Source of the DNA: Jejubacter calystegiae
GTDB taxonomy: Bacteria > Pseudomonadota > Gammaproteobacteria > Enterobacterales > Enterobacteriaceae
Length of the DNA stretch: 64,000 nt
Assembly: GCF_005671395.1 (NCBI RefSeq)
Contig: NZ_CP040428.1
Location: 1,364,001-1,428,000, forward strand
Direction: 5' to 3'
The notes below the pieces were generated by a model. That model did no database searches and was not told the origin of the DNA. It saw only the letters and a list, made by a program, of their open reading frames with translations. A program made the position numbers and the translations under genes. Shown here piece after piece: positions 30,319-45,437 of this stretch (positions are counted from its first letter, which is position 1; the number at the start of each line of letters is the position of its first letter).

Positions 30319-31692
30319 ATGGCACTTTGGGGCGGGCGTTTTTCTCAGGCGGCGGACCAGCGGTTCAAACAGTTTAATGATTCTCTGCGCTTCGATTACC
30401 GTCTGGCAGAGCAGGACATTGTCGGCTCCGTCGCCTGGTCCAAAGCGCTGGTGACGGTGGGGGTTCTGACCGGGGAAGAGCAACAACAGCTCGAAGCGGC
30501 GCTGAATACCCTGCTCAAAGAGGTTCAGGCCGACCCGCAGCAGATTCTGACCAGCGATGCCGAAGATATTCATAGCTGGGTGGAAGGGAAACTGATCGAC
30601 AAAGTCGGGCAGTTGGGTAAAAAGCTGCACACCGGGCGTAGCCGTAATGATCAGGTCGCCACCGATCTGAAACTGTGGTGCAAGGCTCAGGTAGCGGCAC
30701 TGCTGGAAGCGAATCGTGAATTCCAGAAGGCGCTGGTCGCCACTGCCCGGGACAATCAGGATGCGGTGATGCCGGGTTATACCCACCTGCAGCGCGCCCA
30801 ACCGGTGACTTTCGCTCACTGGTGCCTGGCCTATGTTGAGATGCTGGCCCGTGATGAAAGCCGACTGGAAGATGCCCTGAAGCGGCTGGATGTCAGCCCG
30901 CTGGGCAGCGGGGCGCTGGCGGGCACCGCCTATGAGATCGATCGTGAACAACTGGCGGGCTGGCTGGGTTTTGCCTCTGCCACCCGTAACAGTCTGGACA
31001 GCGTATCCGATCGCGATCATGTGCTGGAACTGCTCTCTGCGGCGGCTATCGGCATGGTGCATCTGTCGCGCTATGCCGAAGACCTGATCTTCTTTAACTC
31101 CGGCGAAGCGGGCTTTATCGAACTTTCCGATCGTGTGACTTCGGGCTCTTCGCTGATGCCGCAGAAGAAGAACCCTGATGCACTGGAACTGCTGCGCGGT
31201 AAGTGCGGCCGGGTTCAGGGAGCCCTGACCGGCATGATGATGACCCTGAAAGGGCTACCGCTGGCCTACAACAAAGATATGCAGGAAGACAAAGAAGGGT
31301 TGTTCGACGCGCTCGATACCTGGCTGGATAGCCTGCATATGGCGACGCTGGTGCTGGACGGCATTCAGGTGAAGCGCCCACGCTGCCAGGAGGCCGCCCA
31401 GCAGGGGTATGCCAATGCCACCGAGCTGGCGGACTATCTGGTCGCTAAAGGCGTTCCGTTCCGTGAAGCGCACCATATCGTGGGTGAAGCGGTGGTCGAA
31501 GCTATCCGTCAAAGCAAGTCTCTGGAAGATCTGGCCCTGGCTGACCTTCAGAAATTCAGCGCCACGATTGATGAGGATGTTTATGAGATTCTGAGTCTGC
31601 AATCCTGCCTGGATAAGCGTGCCGCGAAAGGGGGGGTATCGCCCCAGCAGGTCGCTCTGGCGCTGGAAGCTGCGGACAAGCGCCTTGGTTAG
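30319..31692 (+). CDS. argH: Argininosuccinate lyase
   Basis: Last arginine step, splitting argininosuccinate to arginine and fumarate. The protein is 457 aa as in E. coli. The fumarase/aspartase superfamily signature [15 protein letters not shown] is present, with [13 protein letters not shown] and the catalytic-histidine segment [12 protein letters not shown]. Last gene of argCBGH; 87 bases after argG. Confidence 0.97.
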   Translation: MALWGGRFSQAADQRFKQFNDSLRFDYRLAEQDIVGSVAWSKALVTVGVLTGEEQQQLEAALNTLLKEVQADPQQILTSDAEDIHSWVEGKLIDKVGQLGKKLHTGRSRNDQVATDLKLWCKAQVAALLEANREFQKALVATARDNQDAVMPGYTHLQRAQPVTFAHWCLAYVEMLARDESRLEDALKRLDVSPLGSGALAGTAYEIDREQLAGWLGFASATRNSLDSVSDRDHVLELLSAAAIGMVHLSRYAEDLIFFNSGEAGFIELSDRVTSGSSLMPQKKNPDALELLRGKCGRVQGALTGMMMTLKGLPLAYNKDMQEDKEGLFDALDTWLDSLHMATLVLDGIQVKRPRCQEAAQQGYANATELADYLVAKGVPFREAHHIVGEAVVEAIRQSKSLEDLALADLQKFSATIDEDVYEILSLQSCLDKRAAKGGVSPQQVALALEAADKRLG

Positions 31693-31712
31693 TCACCTCT
31701 GATGCCATCACA

Positions 31713-31738
31713 GACCCGGCTATCGCGTCGGGTTTTTT
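31713..31738 (+). terminator. argCBGH terminator
   Basis: Stem ACCCGGC / GTCGGGT followed by TTTTTT; ends just before the oxyS-like terminator on the other strand. Confidence 0.85.
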
Positions 31739-31747
31739 ATGCAAAAA

Positions 31748-31870
31748 AAAGCGGACGTGGCGTCCGCTAAAAAACTTCAAAGTTCACGTTGGCTGTGATG
31801 CCTGGATTCAGGGGGGATAAGCCCTGAAGACCAGGCGCTGTCATCAGACAGGTCAGAGAGGGTTCTCTAC
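31748..31870 (-). ncRNA. oxyS: OxyS-like peroxide-response small RNA
   Basis: Divergent from oxyR, in the position of E. coli oxyS. Read on the minus strand it contains GCCAACGTGAACTTT, identical to the conserved linker of E. coli OxyS. It ends in a terminator hairpin GCGGAC-GCCAC-GTCCGC followed by eight T. A second hairpin (CCTGG...CCAGG, about 31798-31832) lies upstream. The rest of the sequence and the terminator loop differ from E. coli, where the loop pairs with fhlA mRNA. The 3' end is firm; the 5' end is approximate. Confidence 0.65.
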
Positions 31871-31935
31871 AGAGGGAAATTCCGGAAGTGCGGAAAGTCT
31901 CCCTTTGTTGGATATGATTATTCACCAGAATACTT

Positions 31936-31983
31936 GATAGGGGTAATCGTTGGTTGCTATGCTATCTATCGCCATGGACTATC
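31936..31983. promoter_or_regulatory. OxyR-binding region / oxyR-oxyS promoters
   Basis: Spaced ATAG/CTAT elements (GATAG at 31936, CTATC at 31966 and 31979) fit the four-part ATAG-N7-CTAT pattern OxyR contacts. Expected to autorepress oxyR and activate the divergent small RNA. Confidence 0.6.
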
Positions 31984-32003
31984 ATGGTGGCGGAGGATGA
32001 ATA

Positions 32004-32921
32004 ATGAATATTCGTGATCTTGAATACCTGGTGGCGTTGGCTGAGCATCGCCATTTTCGTCGTGCGGCAGATTCCTGCCACGTTAGCCAACCGACCCTCA
32101 GCGGGCAGATTCGCAAGCTGGAGGATGAACTGGGCGTTATGCTGCTGGAACGAACCAGCCGTAAGGTGCTCTTCACTCAGGCCGGCCTGCTGCTGGTGGA
32201 TCAGGCGCGTACGGTGCTGCGTGAAGTTAAGGTGCTGCGCGAAATGGCGAGCCAGCAGGGCGAGACCATGTCCGGCCCGCTGCATATCGGGCTGATCCCC
32301 ACGGTCGGGCCTTACCTGTTGCCGCATATTGTGCCGCAGTTGCATCAGGAATTTCCTAAGCTGGAGATGTACCTGCACGAAGCTCAGACCCATCAGTTGC
32401 TGGCCCAGCTCGACAGCGGTAAGCTCGACTGTGCGATTCTGGCGCTGGTAAAAGAGAGTGAGTCCTTTATTGAGGTGCCGCTGTTCGATGAGCCGATGCT
32501 GCTGGCGGTGTACGAGGATCACCCGTGGGTGGGACGCGATCGGGTGCCGATGTCCGACCTGTCCGGCGAGAAACTGCTAATGCTGGAAGACGGCCACTGC
32601 CTGCGCGATCAGGCCATGGGTTTTTGCTTTGAAGCGGGCGCCGATGAAGACACTCATTTTCGTGCTACCAGCCTGGAGACGCTGCGCAATATGGTGGCTG
32701 CGGGGAGCGGTATTACGCTGTTGCCGGCGCTGGCAGTGCCTCAGGAGCGTAAGCGTGATGGTGTGGTTTATCTGCCGTGCTACAAACCTGAGCCCAAACG
32801 CACTATAGGTCTGGTGTATCGTCCGGGCTCACCGCTGCGCAGCCGCTATGAGCAACTGGCTGAGGCCATCCGTACTCAGATGGATGGCCACTTCGACAAC
32901 GCCTTAAAAAAGGCGGTTTAA
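32004..32921 (+). CDS. oxyR: Hydrogen peroxide-sensing regulator OxyR
   Basis: LysR-type regulator, 305 aa. The HTH is at the N-terminus ([24 protein letters not shown]). The redox cysteines that form the activating disulfide are both present at C199 (DGHC) and C208 (MGFC). The start has GGAGG upstream. Its last 18 bases overlap the convergent sthA end. Confidence 0.98.
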   Translation: MNIRDLEYLVALAEHRHFRRAADSCHVSQPTLSGQIRKLEDELGVMLLERTSRKVLFTQAGLLLVDQARTVLREVKVLREMASQQGETMSGPLHIGLIPTVGPYLLPHIVPQLHQEFPKLEMYLHEAQTHQLLAQLDSGKLDCAILALVKESESFIEVPLFDEPMLLAVYEDHPWVGRDRVPMSDLSGEKLLMLEDGHCLRDQAMGFCFEAGADEDTHFRATSLETLRNMVAAGSGITLLPALAVPQERKRDGVVYLPCYKPEPKRTIGLVYRPGSPLRSRYEQLAEAIRTQMDGHFDNALKKAV

Positions 32922-34304
32922 GCCGTTCAGCGCCGCTACCCGATAGGCTTCCGCCATGGTCGGGTAGTTGAAGGTGGTGTTAACGAAGTACTCGATGTTG
33001 TTACCGCCACCTTTCTGCTCCATGATCGCCTGGCCGATGTGGATAATCTCGGCTGCCCGCTCGCCAAAGCAGTGGATGCCCAGGATCTCTTTGGTTTCAC
33101 GATGGAACAGGATCTTGAGTGTGCCCACGTTCATACCGACGATCTGCGCCCGCGCCAGGTGTTTAAACTGGGCGCGACCCACCTCGTATGGCACTTTCAT
33201 TGCCGTAAGCTGCTGTTCGGTTTTGCCGACGGAGCTGATTTCCGGAATGGTGTAGATTCCGGTCGGGATATCATCCACCAGATGGGCAGCCGCTTCACCC
33301 TTTGCCATCGCCTGAGCAGCGATACGTCCCTGATCGTAGGCGGCGGAAGCCAGGCTTGGGTAGCCGATCACGTCGCCCACGGCCCAGATGTGCGGCAGCG
33401 CTGTCTGATACATACTGTTGACCTTCAGCTGGCCACGGCTGTCCGCCTTCAGCCCAATCGTATCCAGATCCAGGCTGTCCGTATTACCGGTACGGCCGTT
33501 GGCATACAGCAGGCAGTCGGCCTTCACTTTCTTACCAGATTTCAGATGGACGATGACCCCATCCTCAACTCCTTCGATCTGCTCATACTCTTCGTGGTGG
33601 CGAATGACCACGCCGCTGTTCCAGAAGTGGTATGAGAGCGAATCGGACATCTCCTGATCCAGGAAGGCCAGTAGGCGATCGCGGGTGTTGATAAGGTCAA
33701 CTTTGACGCTCATTCCCCGGAAGATAGACGCATATTCACAGCCAATAACCCCGGCGCCGTAGATAATAACGTGGCGCGGTTCATGATGCAGGCTGAGAAT
33801 GGAGTCGCTGTCGTAAATACGCGGGTGGTTAAAATCGACGTCCGTCGGACGGTAGGGGCGTGAACCGCAGGCGATAACAAATTTCTCGGCGGTAATGGTT
33901 TCCACGCTGCCGTCCGGGCACTCCAGCGCAATGGTGTGCTCATCGGTAAAGCGGGCATTGCCCTGCAGGATCTCGCAGTGGTTACGCTCGTAAAAGCCCT
34001 GACGCAGGTTGGTCTGCTGACTGATAACGCTTTCGGTGTGGCGAAGAATGTCGGCAAAAGAGGAACGGAGGAGTCGGGTGTGGTCGCTGTAAAGAGGGTT
34101 CTGGTTAAATTCGATAATCCGGCTAACGGCCTGACGCAGTGCTTTAGAGGGGATGGTGCCCCAGTGGGTACAGCCGCCGCCGACGTTATGATAGCGCTCT
34201 ATGACGGCGACTCGGGCTCCCTGTTTCACCAGCCCCATCGCGGCGCCTTCGCCGCCCGGGCCGGAACCTATTACTATTGCGTCATAATCCCAGGAATGTG
34301 GCAT
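32904..34304 (-). CDS. sthA: Soluble pyridine nucleotide transhydrogenase
   Basis: FAD enzyme that moves hydride from NADPH to NAD+. The protein is 466 aa as in E. coli. It has the FAD motif [11 protein letters not shown] and the NAD motif [13 protein letters not shown]. As in this family, the active-site pair of disulfide oxidoreductases is incomplete ([14 protein letters not shown]). Start at MPHSWDYD (34304); a GTG four codons upstream is possible. Convergent with and overlapping oxyR, a conserved arrangement. Confidence 0.96.
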   Translation of the reverse strand: MPHSWDYDAIVIGSGPGGEGAAMGLVKQGARVAVIERYHNVGGGCTHWGTIPSKALRQAVSRIIEFNQNPLYSDHTRLLRSSFADILRHTESVISQQTNLRQGFYERNHCEILQGNARFTDEHTIALECPDGSVETITAEKFVIACGSRPYRPTDVDFNHPRIYDSDSILSLHHEPRHVIIYGAGVIGCEYASIFRGMSVKVDLINTRDRLLAFLDQEMSDSLSYHFWNSGVVIRHHEEYEQIEGVEDGVIVHLKSGKKVKADCLLYANGRTGNTDSLDLDTIGLKADSRGQLKVNSMYQTALPHIWAVGDVIGYPSLASAAYDQGRIAAQAMAKGEAAAHLVDDIPTGIYTIPEISSVGKTEQQLTAMKVPYEVGRAQFKHLARAQIVGMNVGTLKILFHRETKEILGIHCFGERAAEIIHIGQAIMEQKGGGNNIEYFVNTTFNYPTMAEAYRVAALNGLNRLF

Positions 34305-34502
34305 GGTAAGATTCACCTGTTCTTATACATAAAATCAACAGAATGGTAACATCAACGGGTAAATGCCCCAATTCTAATTGTGCGTTTTCCTGTCTTACCT
34401 GATGTTGCTCGCGTAAACAATCATTCACAATCCTTTATAGACCGGGTAGTTTTAAACTCTGATATAGTGCCCGTAATAAGTTGGAAGGATTCAGGCATCG
34501 TG

Positions 34503-35159
34503 ATGGGTGTAAGAGCGCAACAGAAAGAGAGAACCCGGCGTTCATTGATTGAGGCCGCGTTCAGCCAGTTAAGTGCCGAGCGGAGTTTTGCCAGCCTCAG
34601 TCTGCGTGAGGTTGCCCGTGAGGCCGGAATCGCGCCTACCTCTTTTTACCGGCATTTTCGTGACGTGGATGAACTGGGGCTAACCATGGTGGACGAAAGC
34701 GGTCTGATGCTGCGTCAACTGATGCGCCAGGCGCGCCAGCGTATCGCCAAAGGGGGGAGCGTTATCCGGACGTCGGTTGCCACCTTTATGGAATTTATTG
34801 GTAATAATCCCAATGCCTTTCGGCTGCTGCTACGTGAACGTTCCGGCACCTCGGCGGCATTTCGTGCCGCCGTCGCCCGTGAAATTCAGCATTTTATTGC
34901 AGAACTGGCCGACTATCTGGAGCTGGAGAATCGTATGCCGCGCAGCTTCACGGAAGCCCAGGCGGAAGCGATGGTCACTATTGTCTTTAACGCTGGTGCG
35001 GAGGCACTGGACGTCGACGCAGAGCAGCGCCTTCAGCTCGAAGAGCGACTGGTGCTGCAACTGCGTATGATCTCAAAAGGAGCTTATTACTGGTATCGCC
35101 GTGAGCAAGAAAAAACGGTGATTGCTGCACAACATGCTTTACAAGTGAAGGAAGAGTGA
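34503..35159 (+). CDS. fabR: Unsaturated fatty acid synthesis repressor FabR
   Basis: TetR-family repressor of fabA and fabB that senses acyl chain saturation. The protein is 218 aa (E. coli 215). The HTH segment is [22 protein letters not shown]. The frame is open to 34380, but [14 protein letters not shown] is the family start (GTG at 34500 also possible). Its stop overlaps the yijD start codon (TGATG), so the two are translationally coupled. Confidence 0.95.
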   Translation: MGVRAQQKERTRRSLIEAAFSQLSAERSFASLSLREVAREAGIAPTSFYRHFRDVDELGLTMVDESGLMLRQLMRQARQRIAKGGSVIRTSVATFMEFIGNNPNAFRLLLRERSGTSAAFRAAVAREIQHFIAELADYLELENRMPRSFTEAQAEAMVTIVFNAGAEALDVDAEQRLQLEERLVLQLRMISKGAYYWYRREQEKTVIAAQHALQVKEE

Positions 35160-35512
35160 TGAAAGAGTCGATTCAGGAAAAAGGCACGCTGCTGCTGGCG
35201 CTGGTGGCCGGGCTGTCGATTAACGGCACCTGCTCCGCCCTGTTCAGCTCCGTGGTGCCCTTTTCAATTTTCCCTATCCTGACGCTGGGGCTGACGGTTT
35301 ACTGCCTGCATCAGCGCTACCAGAATCGTACTATGCCAGTGGGGTTGCCCGGCATTGCCGCCGCCTGTTTTGTGCTGGGGGTGTTGATATACAGTTCGGT
35401 AGTGCGTGCGGAATATCCCGATTTGGGCTCCAACTTCCTACCTTCAGTACTGTCGGTGATCCTGCTGTTCTGGATTGGCTATAAGCTTCGTCTGCGCCAG
35501 CAATTGCATTAA
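35159..35512 (+). CDS. yijD: Inner membrane protein YijD
   Basis: A 117-aa conserved membrane protein of unknown function (DUF1422), always beside fabR. About four hydrophobic spans are visible ([56 protein letters not shown]). The start codon ATG overlaps the fabR stop. A terminator follows 20 bases later. Confidence 0.93.
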   Translation: MKESIQEKGTLLLALVAGLSINGTCSALFSSVVPFSIFPILTLGLTVYCLHQRYQNRTMPVGLPGIAAACFVLGVLIYSSVVRAEYPDLGSNFLPSVLSVILLFWIGYKLRLRQQLH

Positions 35513-35532
35513 GTCATGCGCCTGGCGTAAAT

Positions 35533-35560
35533 AAAAAAGCCGCATTATGCGGCTTTTTTA
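35533..35560. terminator. Bidirectional terminator between yijD and trmA
   Basis: AAAAAAGCCGC-ATTAT-GCGGCTTTTTT, symmetric A/T flanks, abutting the trmA stop. Confidence 0.92.
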
Positions 35561-36661
35561 TTAGCGACGGGTCAGCAGCACGCCGCACTCCATATGGTGG
35601 GTATAAGGGAACTGATCGAACAGGGCCAGCCGTTCAACCTGATGCGTCTGCGACAGCGTTTCCAGATTTTTGCACAGGGTTTCCGGATTACATGAGATAT
35701 AGAGAATGCGTGGATAGCCCTGCACCATTTTCTCCGTTTCCGGATCCAGACCACTGCGTGGTGGATCGACAAAAATCGTCTCGCACTGGTAACTCTGTAA
35801 ATCGATGCCTTTCAGACGATTAAAGGCGCGGACGCCGGTCATCGCCTGGGTGAATTCTTCTGCAGACATACGGATAATCTGCACGTTATCGATATGGTTG
35901 GCGGCGATATTGTACTGTGCCGCGGCAACCGACGGCTTGGCTATTTCGGTGGCCAGCACACGGCGGAAATTACGAGCCAGCGCCAGGGAAAAGTTACCGT
36001 TACCGCAGTATAGCTCCAGCAGATCGCCACGTGACCCTTCGGTGACCTCCAGCGCCCACTCCAGCATCTGAATATTCATCGCCGCGTTCGGCTGAGTAAA
36101 GCTGTTTTCCACCTGGCGGGAGATCATCTCCCGGCCACCTACCGGCATCCGCTCATCGACATAATCCTGGTCCAGAGCGATCTTGGTTTTGGTGGCCCGA
36201 CCGATCAGATGCAGGTTAAAGCCGCGGGCGCGCAGCGCGTCGCGCAGGGCGATGGCCTGCTGCTTCCACTCATCATCCAGCGGGCGGTGATAGAGCAGGG
36301 AAACCACCGCCTGATTGCTCAGGGTGGTCAGATAATCCACCTGGAACAGCTTTCTGCGCAGGACCGGATTGTCACGCACGCCGTTCAGGATTTCCGGCAT
36401 CAACTGGTTGATCAGATCGCTGGCGGCCGGGAAGCTATCAACCCGGATCCGCTGGCGGGTCTGCCTTTCGAAGATGATGTGGTAGAGATCGTCTCCGTCA
36501 TGCCAGATGCGGAACTCCGCACGCATACGGTAGTGGCTAAGGGGCGAACGGAACACCTCCGGCACCAGTGTACAAAATGGGGCCATCATACTTTGCAGAC
36601 GTACCACCTTTTCGGCCAGCTGCACGTCGTACTGATCGGTAGGGAGATGTTCGGGCGTCAT
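35561..36661 (-). CDS. trmA: tRNA (uracil-5-)-methyltransferase TrmA
   Basis: SAM-dependent enzyme making ribothymidine at tRNA position 54. The protein is 366 aa as in E. coli. The SAM site is [14 protein letters not shown]; the nucleophile cysteine lies in [14 protein letters not shown] and FVDPPRSG precedes it. The frame is open to 36715, but [12 protein letters not shown] is the family start. Divergent from btuB. Confidence 0.97.
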   Translation of the reverse strand: MTPEHLPTDQYDVQLAEKVVRLQSMMAPFCTLVPEVFRSPLSHYRMRAEFRIWHDGDDLYHIIFERQTRQRIRVDSFPAASDLINQLMPEILNGVRDNPVLRRKLFQVDYLTTLSNQAVVSLLYHRPLDDEWKQQAIALRDALRARGFNLHLIGRATKTKIALDQDYVDERMPVGGREMISRQVENSFTQPNAAMNIQMLEWALEVTEGSRGDLLELYCGNGNFSLALARNFRRVLATEIAKPSVAAAQYNIAANHIDNVQIIRMSAEEFTQAMTGVRAFNRLKGIDLQSYQCETIFVDPPRSGLDPETEKMVQGYPRILYISCNPETLCKNLETLSQTHQVERLALFDQFPYTHHMECGVLLTRR

Positions 36662-36775
36662 GGTTCGCTCCAGTTGGGTCAAAATCACGCGGGGGATTGT
36701 AGGGGATAGCCACATGATGTCCAGCGTTGTTATGGAAGTCTGGACATCTATATGTCACGACGGTAGCATGCGCAG

Positions 36776-37015
36776 GCCGGCCTCTCCCGAGTTAAAAGGG
36801 AATCCAGTGTGAATCTGGAGCTGACGCGCAGCGGTATAGAATGGCGGGATGAACGCATCAAGCAAACACTGCTTTCACTGAAAGTGGGAAGTCCTCATCC
36901 AGATACGCCACCAAGCCCGAAGACCTGCCGGTAACACGTCGCCTCCGGCGCTATCATCGCGTTCTATCGATGGCGCCTGCGGCATCCTGATTTGGACCTG
37001 GATGCTTAATTTACA
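36776..37015 (+). promoter_or_regulatory. Adenosylcobalamin riboswitch of btuB
   Basis: The leader closely follows the E. coli btuB riboswitch: GGGAATCCAGTGTGAATCTGGAGCTGACGCGCAGCGG-type core (36800-36837), a B12 box AGCCCGAAGACCTGCCGG (about 36914-36931), and a final GGCATCC...GGATGC hairpin (about 36982-37004) that would hide the ribosome site when cobalamin is bound. It controls translation of BtuB. Confidence 0.93.
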
Positions 37016-38884
37016 ATGATGATAAGAAAAATATCGCTGTTAACGGTGTTACCCGTCACGGCTTTTTCCGTCTGCGCGCAGGGTAATACCGACGATACAC
37101 TGGTGGTTAGCGCCAGTCGTTTCCCTCAACCTGTTTCTTCAGTGCTGGCCCCTACCTCGGTGGTCACCCGGGAAGATATCAACAGATGGCAGGCGACAAG
37201 CGTTGCCGACATTCTGTCGCGTCTTCCCGGCGTGGATATCGCGCAAAACGGCGGCCTGGGGCAGATCAATTCGCTATTTATTCGCGGCACGGAAAGCCGT
37301 CATGTTCTTCTGTTGATTGATGGTATTCGCATGAACGGCGCTGGGATCAGCGGGAGTTCCGATCTCAGCCAGATCCCGCTATCGCTGATTCAGCGTATTG
37401 AATATATCCGCGGGCCGCGCTCTGCGGTTTATGGTTCCGACGCCATTGGCGGTGTGGTGAATATCATCACTGGTCGGGATAAACCGGGAACCACCCTGAG
37501 CGCGGGGATGGGGTCCCACGGCTATCAGAACTACGACGCCTCTACTCAGCAGCAGTTTGGAGCGACCAGGGTGACGTTTGCGGGTAACTACACCTATACC
37601 AAAGGGTTTGATGTCGTAGCTAACCTTCCAGACAACTATGGCGATCCCCGACAACCCGACCACGACGGTTTTATGAGTAAGTCGCTGTATGGCGCCGTCG
37701 ACCACCAGTTTAACGATCGGGTCTCCGGTTTTGTGCGTGGCTATGGCTATGACAACCGTACCGACTACGACGGCATGCTGGCTTATGACGACAATTATAA
37801 TGTGGCCGGGCTGCCGGATACCCGTCAGCTCTACAGTCAGGGATGGGATGCCGGGTTGCGCTTTCGTGAAGGCGATTATGCGTCGCAGTTAGTGGCAGGT
37901 TACAGCCGCAGTAAGGACTATAACTACGATCCGCATAAAGGACGTTACGACGCCAGCGCGACGCTCGATGATACAAAACAGTACAACCTGCAATGGGGCA
38001 ATACGCTGCAGGTCGGGCAGGGGACGGTTAGTGCCGGAGTGGACTGGCAGAAGCAGACCACTGAGCCGGGTACGGCATATCTCAGCCAGGGCCATGAAAT
38101 GCGCAATACCGGCGTCTACGCGACGGCTCAGCAGCTTATTGGACCGGTGACGCTGGAAGGCGCTATTCGCGGTGACGATCACTCTGAGTTTGGCTGGCAT
38201 ACTACCTGGCAAACCAGCGCAGCCTGGGAGTTTATCGATGGATATCGATTGATTGGATCTTATGGAACCGCTTTTAAGGCGCCTAACCTGGGCCAGCTTT
38301 ATAGCGACTTTTATGGCAATACCCGGTTGAATCCTGAAGAGAGCAAGCAGTGGGAAGCTGGCATTGAAGGGTTGACCGGGCCGGTAAGCTGGCGCGTTTC
38401 CGGGTATCGTAACGACATCGACAATCTGATCGATTCAGACCCGGTGACGTACCGTTACTACAACATTGGTAAGGCGAGGATCAAAGGGGTGGAAGCTACG
38501 GCCTCTTTCGATACCGGTCCGGTGAGTCACCAGATTGCTTACGACTACGTTGATCCGCGCAATGCCCGGACGGATGAAGTGTTGTTACGACGTGCAAAGC
38601 AGCAGGTGAAATACGAGCTTAGCGGCCAGGTTGAAACGCTGGGCTGGTCAGTGACCTATCGTTATCTGGGCGAGCGCTATGACCGGAACTATAATGCTAC
38701 CGGCAATCAGCTGGTAAAAATGGGCGGTGTCAGTCTGTGGGATGTCGCACTGTCGTATCCGCTCACCTCTCAGTTAACCGTTCGTGGTAGAATAGCCAAC
38801 CTGTTCGATAAAGATTACGAGACAGTATATGGTTACCACACTGCAGGACGAGAATACACCTTGTCTGGCAGCTACTCCTTCTGA
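37016..38884 (+). CDS. btuB: Outer membrane cobalamin receptor BtuB
   Basis: TonB-dependent importer of vitamin B12, 622 aa (E. coli 614). Signal peptide at 1-22 (cleavage after VCA). A TonB box DTLVVSA follows, then the plug domain ([40 protein letters not shown]) and a 22-strand barrel ending in the C-terminal phenylalanine (YTLSGSYSF) needed for outer membrane assembly. Two ATGs in a row occur; the first aligns with E. coli. Its end overlaps murI by 56 bases. Confidence 0.97.
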   Translation: MMIRKISLLTVLPVTAFSVCAQGNTDDTLVVSASRFPQPVSSVLAPTSVVTREDINRWQATSVADILSRLPGVDIAQNGGLGQINSLFIRGTESRHVLLLIDGIRMNGAGISGSSDLSQIPLSLIQRIEYIRGPRSAVYGSDAIGGVVNIITGRDKPGTTLSAGMGSHGYQNYDASTQQQFGATRVTFAGNYTYTKGFDVVANLPDNYGDPRQPDHDGFMSKSLYGAVDHQFNDRVSGFVRGYGYDNRTDYDGMLAYDDNYNVAGLPDTRQLYSQGWDAGLRFREGDYASQLVAGYSRSKDYNYDPHKGRYDASATLDDTKQYNLQWGNTLQVGQGTVSAGVDWQKQTTEPGTAYLSQGHEMRNTGVYATAQQLIGPVTLEGAIRGDDHSEFGWHTTWQTSAAWEFIDGYRLIGSYGTAFKAPNLGQLYSDFYGNTRLNPEESKQWEAGIEGLTGPVSWRVSGYRNDIDNLIDSDPVTYRYYNIGKARIKGVEATASFDTGPVSHQIAYDYVDPRNARTDEVLLRRAKQQVKYELSGQVETLGWSVTYRYLGERYDRNYNATGNQLVKMGGVSLWDVALSYPLTSQLTVRGRIANLFDKDYETVYGYHTAGREYTLSGSYSF

Positions 38885-39680
38885 CATCAGGCCCACCGTA
38901 CTGGTGTTCGATTCCGGTGTCGGTGGGCTTTCTGTTTACGATGAGCTCCGCAAACTTCTGCCTGACCTTCACTATATCTATGCTTTCGATAACGTCGCTT
39001 TTCCTTATGGAGAGAAAGAAGAGGCGTTTATCGTGCAGCGAGTGGTTGAGATTGTGACCGCCGTGCAGGCCCGTTACCCGTTATCGATGGCGGTTATTGC
39101 CTGTAACACCGCGAGCACGGTTTCCCTACCTGCGCTACGTGAGAAATTCCAGTTTCCTGTTGTTGGTGTTGTTCCCGCCATTAAGCCAGCGGCACGGCTG
39201 ACCGCGAATGGGATTGTTGGTCTGCTGGCAACCAGGGCGACGGTACGTCGTCCTTATACCCTGGAGCTTATTTCGCGCTTTGCTAATGAGTGTCGTATCG
39301 AAATGATCGGATCCGCGGAGCTGGTCGAGTTGGCGGAAGCCAAATTGCATGGCGATGCGATTCCGCTGGAGGCACTGCGCAAAATTTTGCGCCCCTGGCT
39401 GCGTATGCCGGAACCGCCGGATACCGTTGTTCTGGGCTGTACTCACTTTCCGCTGTTGAAAGATGAACTGATGCAGATTCTGCCGTCCGGTACCCGGCTG
39501 GTGGATTCCGGGGCTGCGATTGCCAGGCGTACGGCGTGGTTACTTGAGCATGAATCTCCTCAGGTGGGCTCAGCCGGACAGAATAAAGCATTTTGTATGG
39601 CGCTGACGCCGGAAGCATTACGACTTACGCCGGTTTTACAACGTTATGGCTTTAACTCACTGGAAAAACTGACGATTTAA
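38829..39680 (+). CDS. murI: Glutamate racemase
   Basis: Makes D-glutamate for peptidoglycan. The protein is 283 aa (E. coli 285). It shows [14 protein letters not shown], the two catalytic cysteine motifs ACNTAST and LGCTHFPLL, and the N-terminal extension typical of enterobacteria. It starts inside btuB in another frame, as in E. coli. The rRNA operon promoters begin 52 bases after its stop. Confidence 0.97.
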   Translation: MVTTLQDENTPCLAATPSDIRPTVLVFDSGVGGLSVYDELRKLLPDLHYIYAFDNVAFPYGEKEEAFIVQRVVEIVTAVQARYPLSMAVIACNTASTVSLPALREKFQFPVVGVVPAIKPAARLTANGIVGLLATRATVRRPYTLELISRFANECRIEMIGSAELVELAEAKLHGDAIPLEALRKILRPWLRMPEPPDTVVLGCTHFPLLKDELMQILPSGTRLVDSGAAIARRTAWLLEHESPQVGSAGQNKAFCMALTPEALRLTPVLQRYGFNSLEKLTI

Positions 39681-39732
39681 ACGGCATTTGTGCAAAAAAG
39701 AGACGGTTAGGAATTTTTTTTAGGAATGGGTC

Positions 39733-39760
39733 TTGCCAGCACGAATTCAGGCCCTATAAT
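39733..39760 (+). promoter_or_regulatory. rRNA promoter P1
   Basis: TTGCCA and TATAAT with 16-bp spacing, followed by the GCGCCACCACTGACACGG discriminator/start region seen at E. coli rrn P1 promoters. The upstream A/T tracts (39706-39722) fit an UP element. Confidence 0.9.
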
Positions 39761-39830
39761 GCGCCACCACTGACACGGAACAACGCCTTACGGCACACCG
39801 GGTCAGCGGGACGAAAGCGAAAATAAACGC

Positions 39831-39858
39831 TTGACTCTCAAGCGGGAAAGCGTAATAT
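39831..39858 (+). promoter_or_regulatory. rRNA promoter P2
   Basis: TTGACT and TAATAT with 16-bp spacing, about 98 bases after P1; matches the E. coli P2 layout. Confidence 0.87.
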
Positions 39859-39892
39859 ACGCAGCCCGCGCCGCTGACAAAACAGCGCGCAC

Positions 39893-39905
39893 TGCTCTTT
39901 AACAA
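39893..39905 (+). promoter_or_regulatory. boxA antitermination site in the rRNA leader
   Basis: TGCTCTTTAACAA, the NusB/S10 recruitment sequence. Confidence 0.9.
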
Positions 39906-40036
39906 TTTATCAGACAATCTGTGTGGGCACTCGAAAGCACTGATATCCTGAACGTCGAAAGACGCTAAATGAATATCAAGTCTCAAGAGTGAACACGTAA
40001 TTCATTACGAAGTTTAATTCTTTGAGCATCAAACTT

Positions 40037-41578
<1,542 letters not shown>

Positions 41579-41666
41579 CCTTTGGATACAGGTTTCGCAG
41601 TGTCCACACAGATTGTCTGATGAAAGTAAAGAAGCAAGACGGCTACGAAGTCGTGACACTTTTCGT

Positions 41667-41741
41667 GTCCCCTTCGTCTAGCGGTTAGGACTCCGCCCTT
41701 TCACGGCGGCAACAGGGGTTCGAATCCCCTAGGGGACGCCA
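41667..41741 (+). tRNA. gltT: tRNA-Glu (TTC)
   Basis: In the 16S-23S spacer. Acceptor GTCCCCT/AGGGGAC, anticodon loop CTTTCAC with TTC, encoded GCCA end. It is 75 bases, one shorter than E. coli in the D-loop. This is the only spacer tRNA, as in E. coli rrnB and rrnC. Confidence 0.96.
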
Positions 41742-41815
41742 CTTGCTCGGTGACAGGTGAAAGATGTTACCCCCGATATCTCAAAACTGGCTCAGTGAGT
41801 CACGTTTGAGATATT

Positions 41816-41828
41816 TGCTCTTTAACAA
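41816..41828 (+). promoter_or_regulatory. boxA in the 16S-23S spacer
   Basis: TGCTCTTTAACAA, the second antitermination site of the operon. Confidence 0.85.
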
Positions 41829-41931
41829 TCCGGAACAAGCTGAAAATTGATAATCCATAAACGGGACAACCGTTTAATGGGTCTCTCAAGCTTACAACAC
41901 GAAGACATCTTCGGGTTGTGAGGTTAAGCGA

Positions 41932-44827
<2,896 letters not shown>

Positions 44828-44930
44828 ACAACGCCAAAGATGTTTTGGTATGATGTTGAGAGACAGAATCAAATCAGCTTGTGACGGATAAACGCTTATG
44901 GCCGTGTGTGGCGGTAAGCGGAACAGAATT

Positions 44931-45050
44931 TGCCTGGCGGCGAGAGCGCGGTGGTCCCACCTGACCCCATGCCGAACTCAGAAGTGAAACGCCGTAGCGC
45001 CGATGGTAGTGTGGGGTCTCCCCATGCGAGAGTAGGGAACTGCCAGGCAT
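44931..45050 (+). rRNA. rrf: 5S ribosomal RNA
   Basis: 120 bases, TGCCTGGCGGC ... GAACTGCCAGGCAT, with closing stem TGCCTGGC/GCCAGGCA. Confidence 0.96.
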
Positions 45051-45164
45051 CAAATTAAGAAGTACCGGGTGATATCCGGTGGCAGTATGGCCCGCCCCAT
45101 GCGGGACCAGGGAACTGCCAGGCATCAAATTAGAAAGTACCGGGGTAATGCCCGGTGGCAGTAG
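45020..45164. repeat. 75-bp tandem duplication covering the 5S 3' end
   Basis: The segment from CCCCATGCG inside 5S through the ACCGGG...CCGGTGGCAGTA hairpin (45020-45094) is repeated at a constant 75-base offset (45095-45164) with several mismatches. The second copy therefore carries about 31 bases of 5S 3' end, too short to be functional. Confidence 0.85.
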
Positions 45165-45182
45165 AAAGTAGAAAAATTCGGT

Positions 45183-45259
45183 GGAGCGGTAGTTCAGTTG
45201 GTTAGAATACCTGCCTGTCACGCAGGGGGTCGCGGGTTCGAGTCCCGTCCGTTCCGCCA
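45183..45259 (+). tRNA. aspT: tRNA-Asp (GTC)
   Basis: 77 bases, GGAGCGG/CCGTTCC acceptor, anticodon GTC in CTGTCAC, encoded GCCA end. Distal tRNA of the rRNA operon, as in E. coli rrnC. Confidence 0.97.
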
Positions 45260-45267
45260 CCCTATTT

Positions 45268-45343
<76 letters not shown>

Positions 45344-45350
45344 GAATAAT

Positions 45351-45382
45351 AATCCTTAGCTAACGCTAAGGATTTTTTTTTT
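45351..45382 (+). terminator. rRNA operon terminator
   Basis: Stem ATCCTTAGC / GCTAAGGAT, loop TAAC, followed by ten T. Confidence 0.93.
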
Positions 45383-45437
45383 GCTTTTTTCCTTCCGCCA
45401 GAAAGCGATCCTCAGATCGCTCTATTCATCATCCTGA

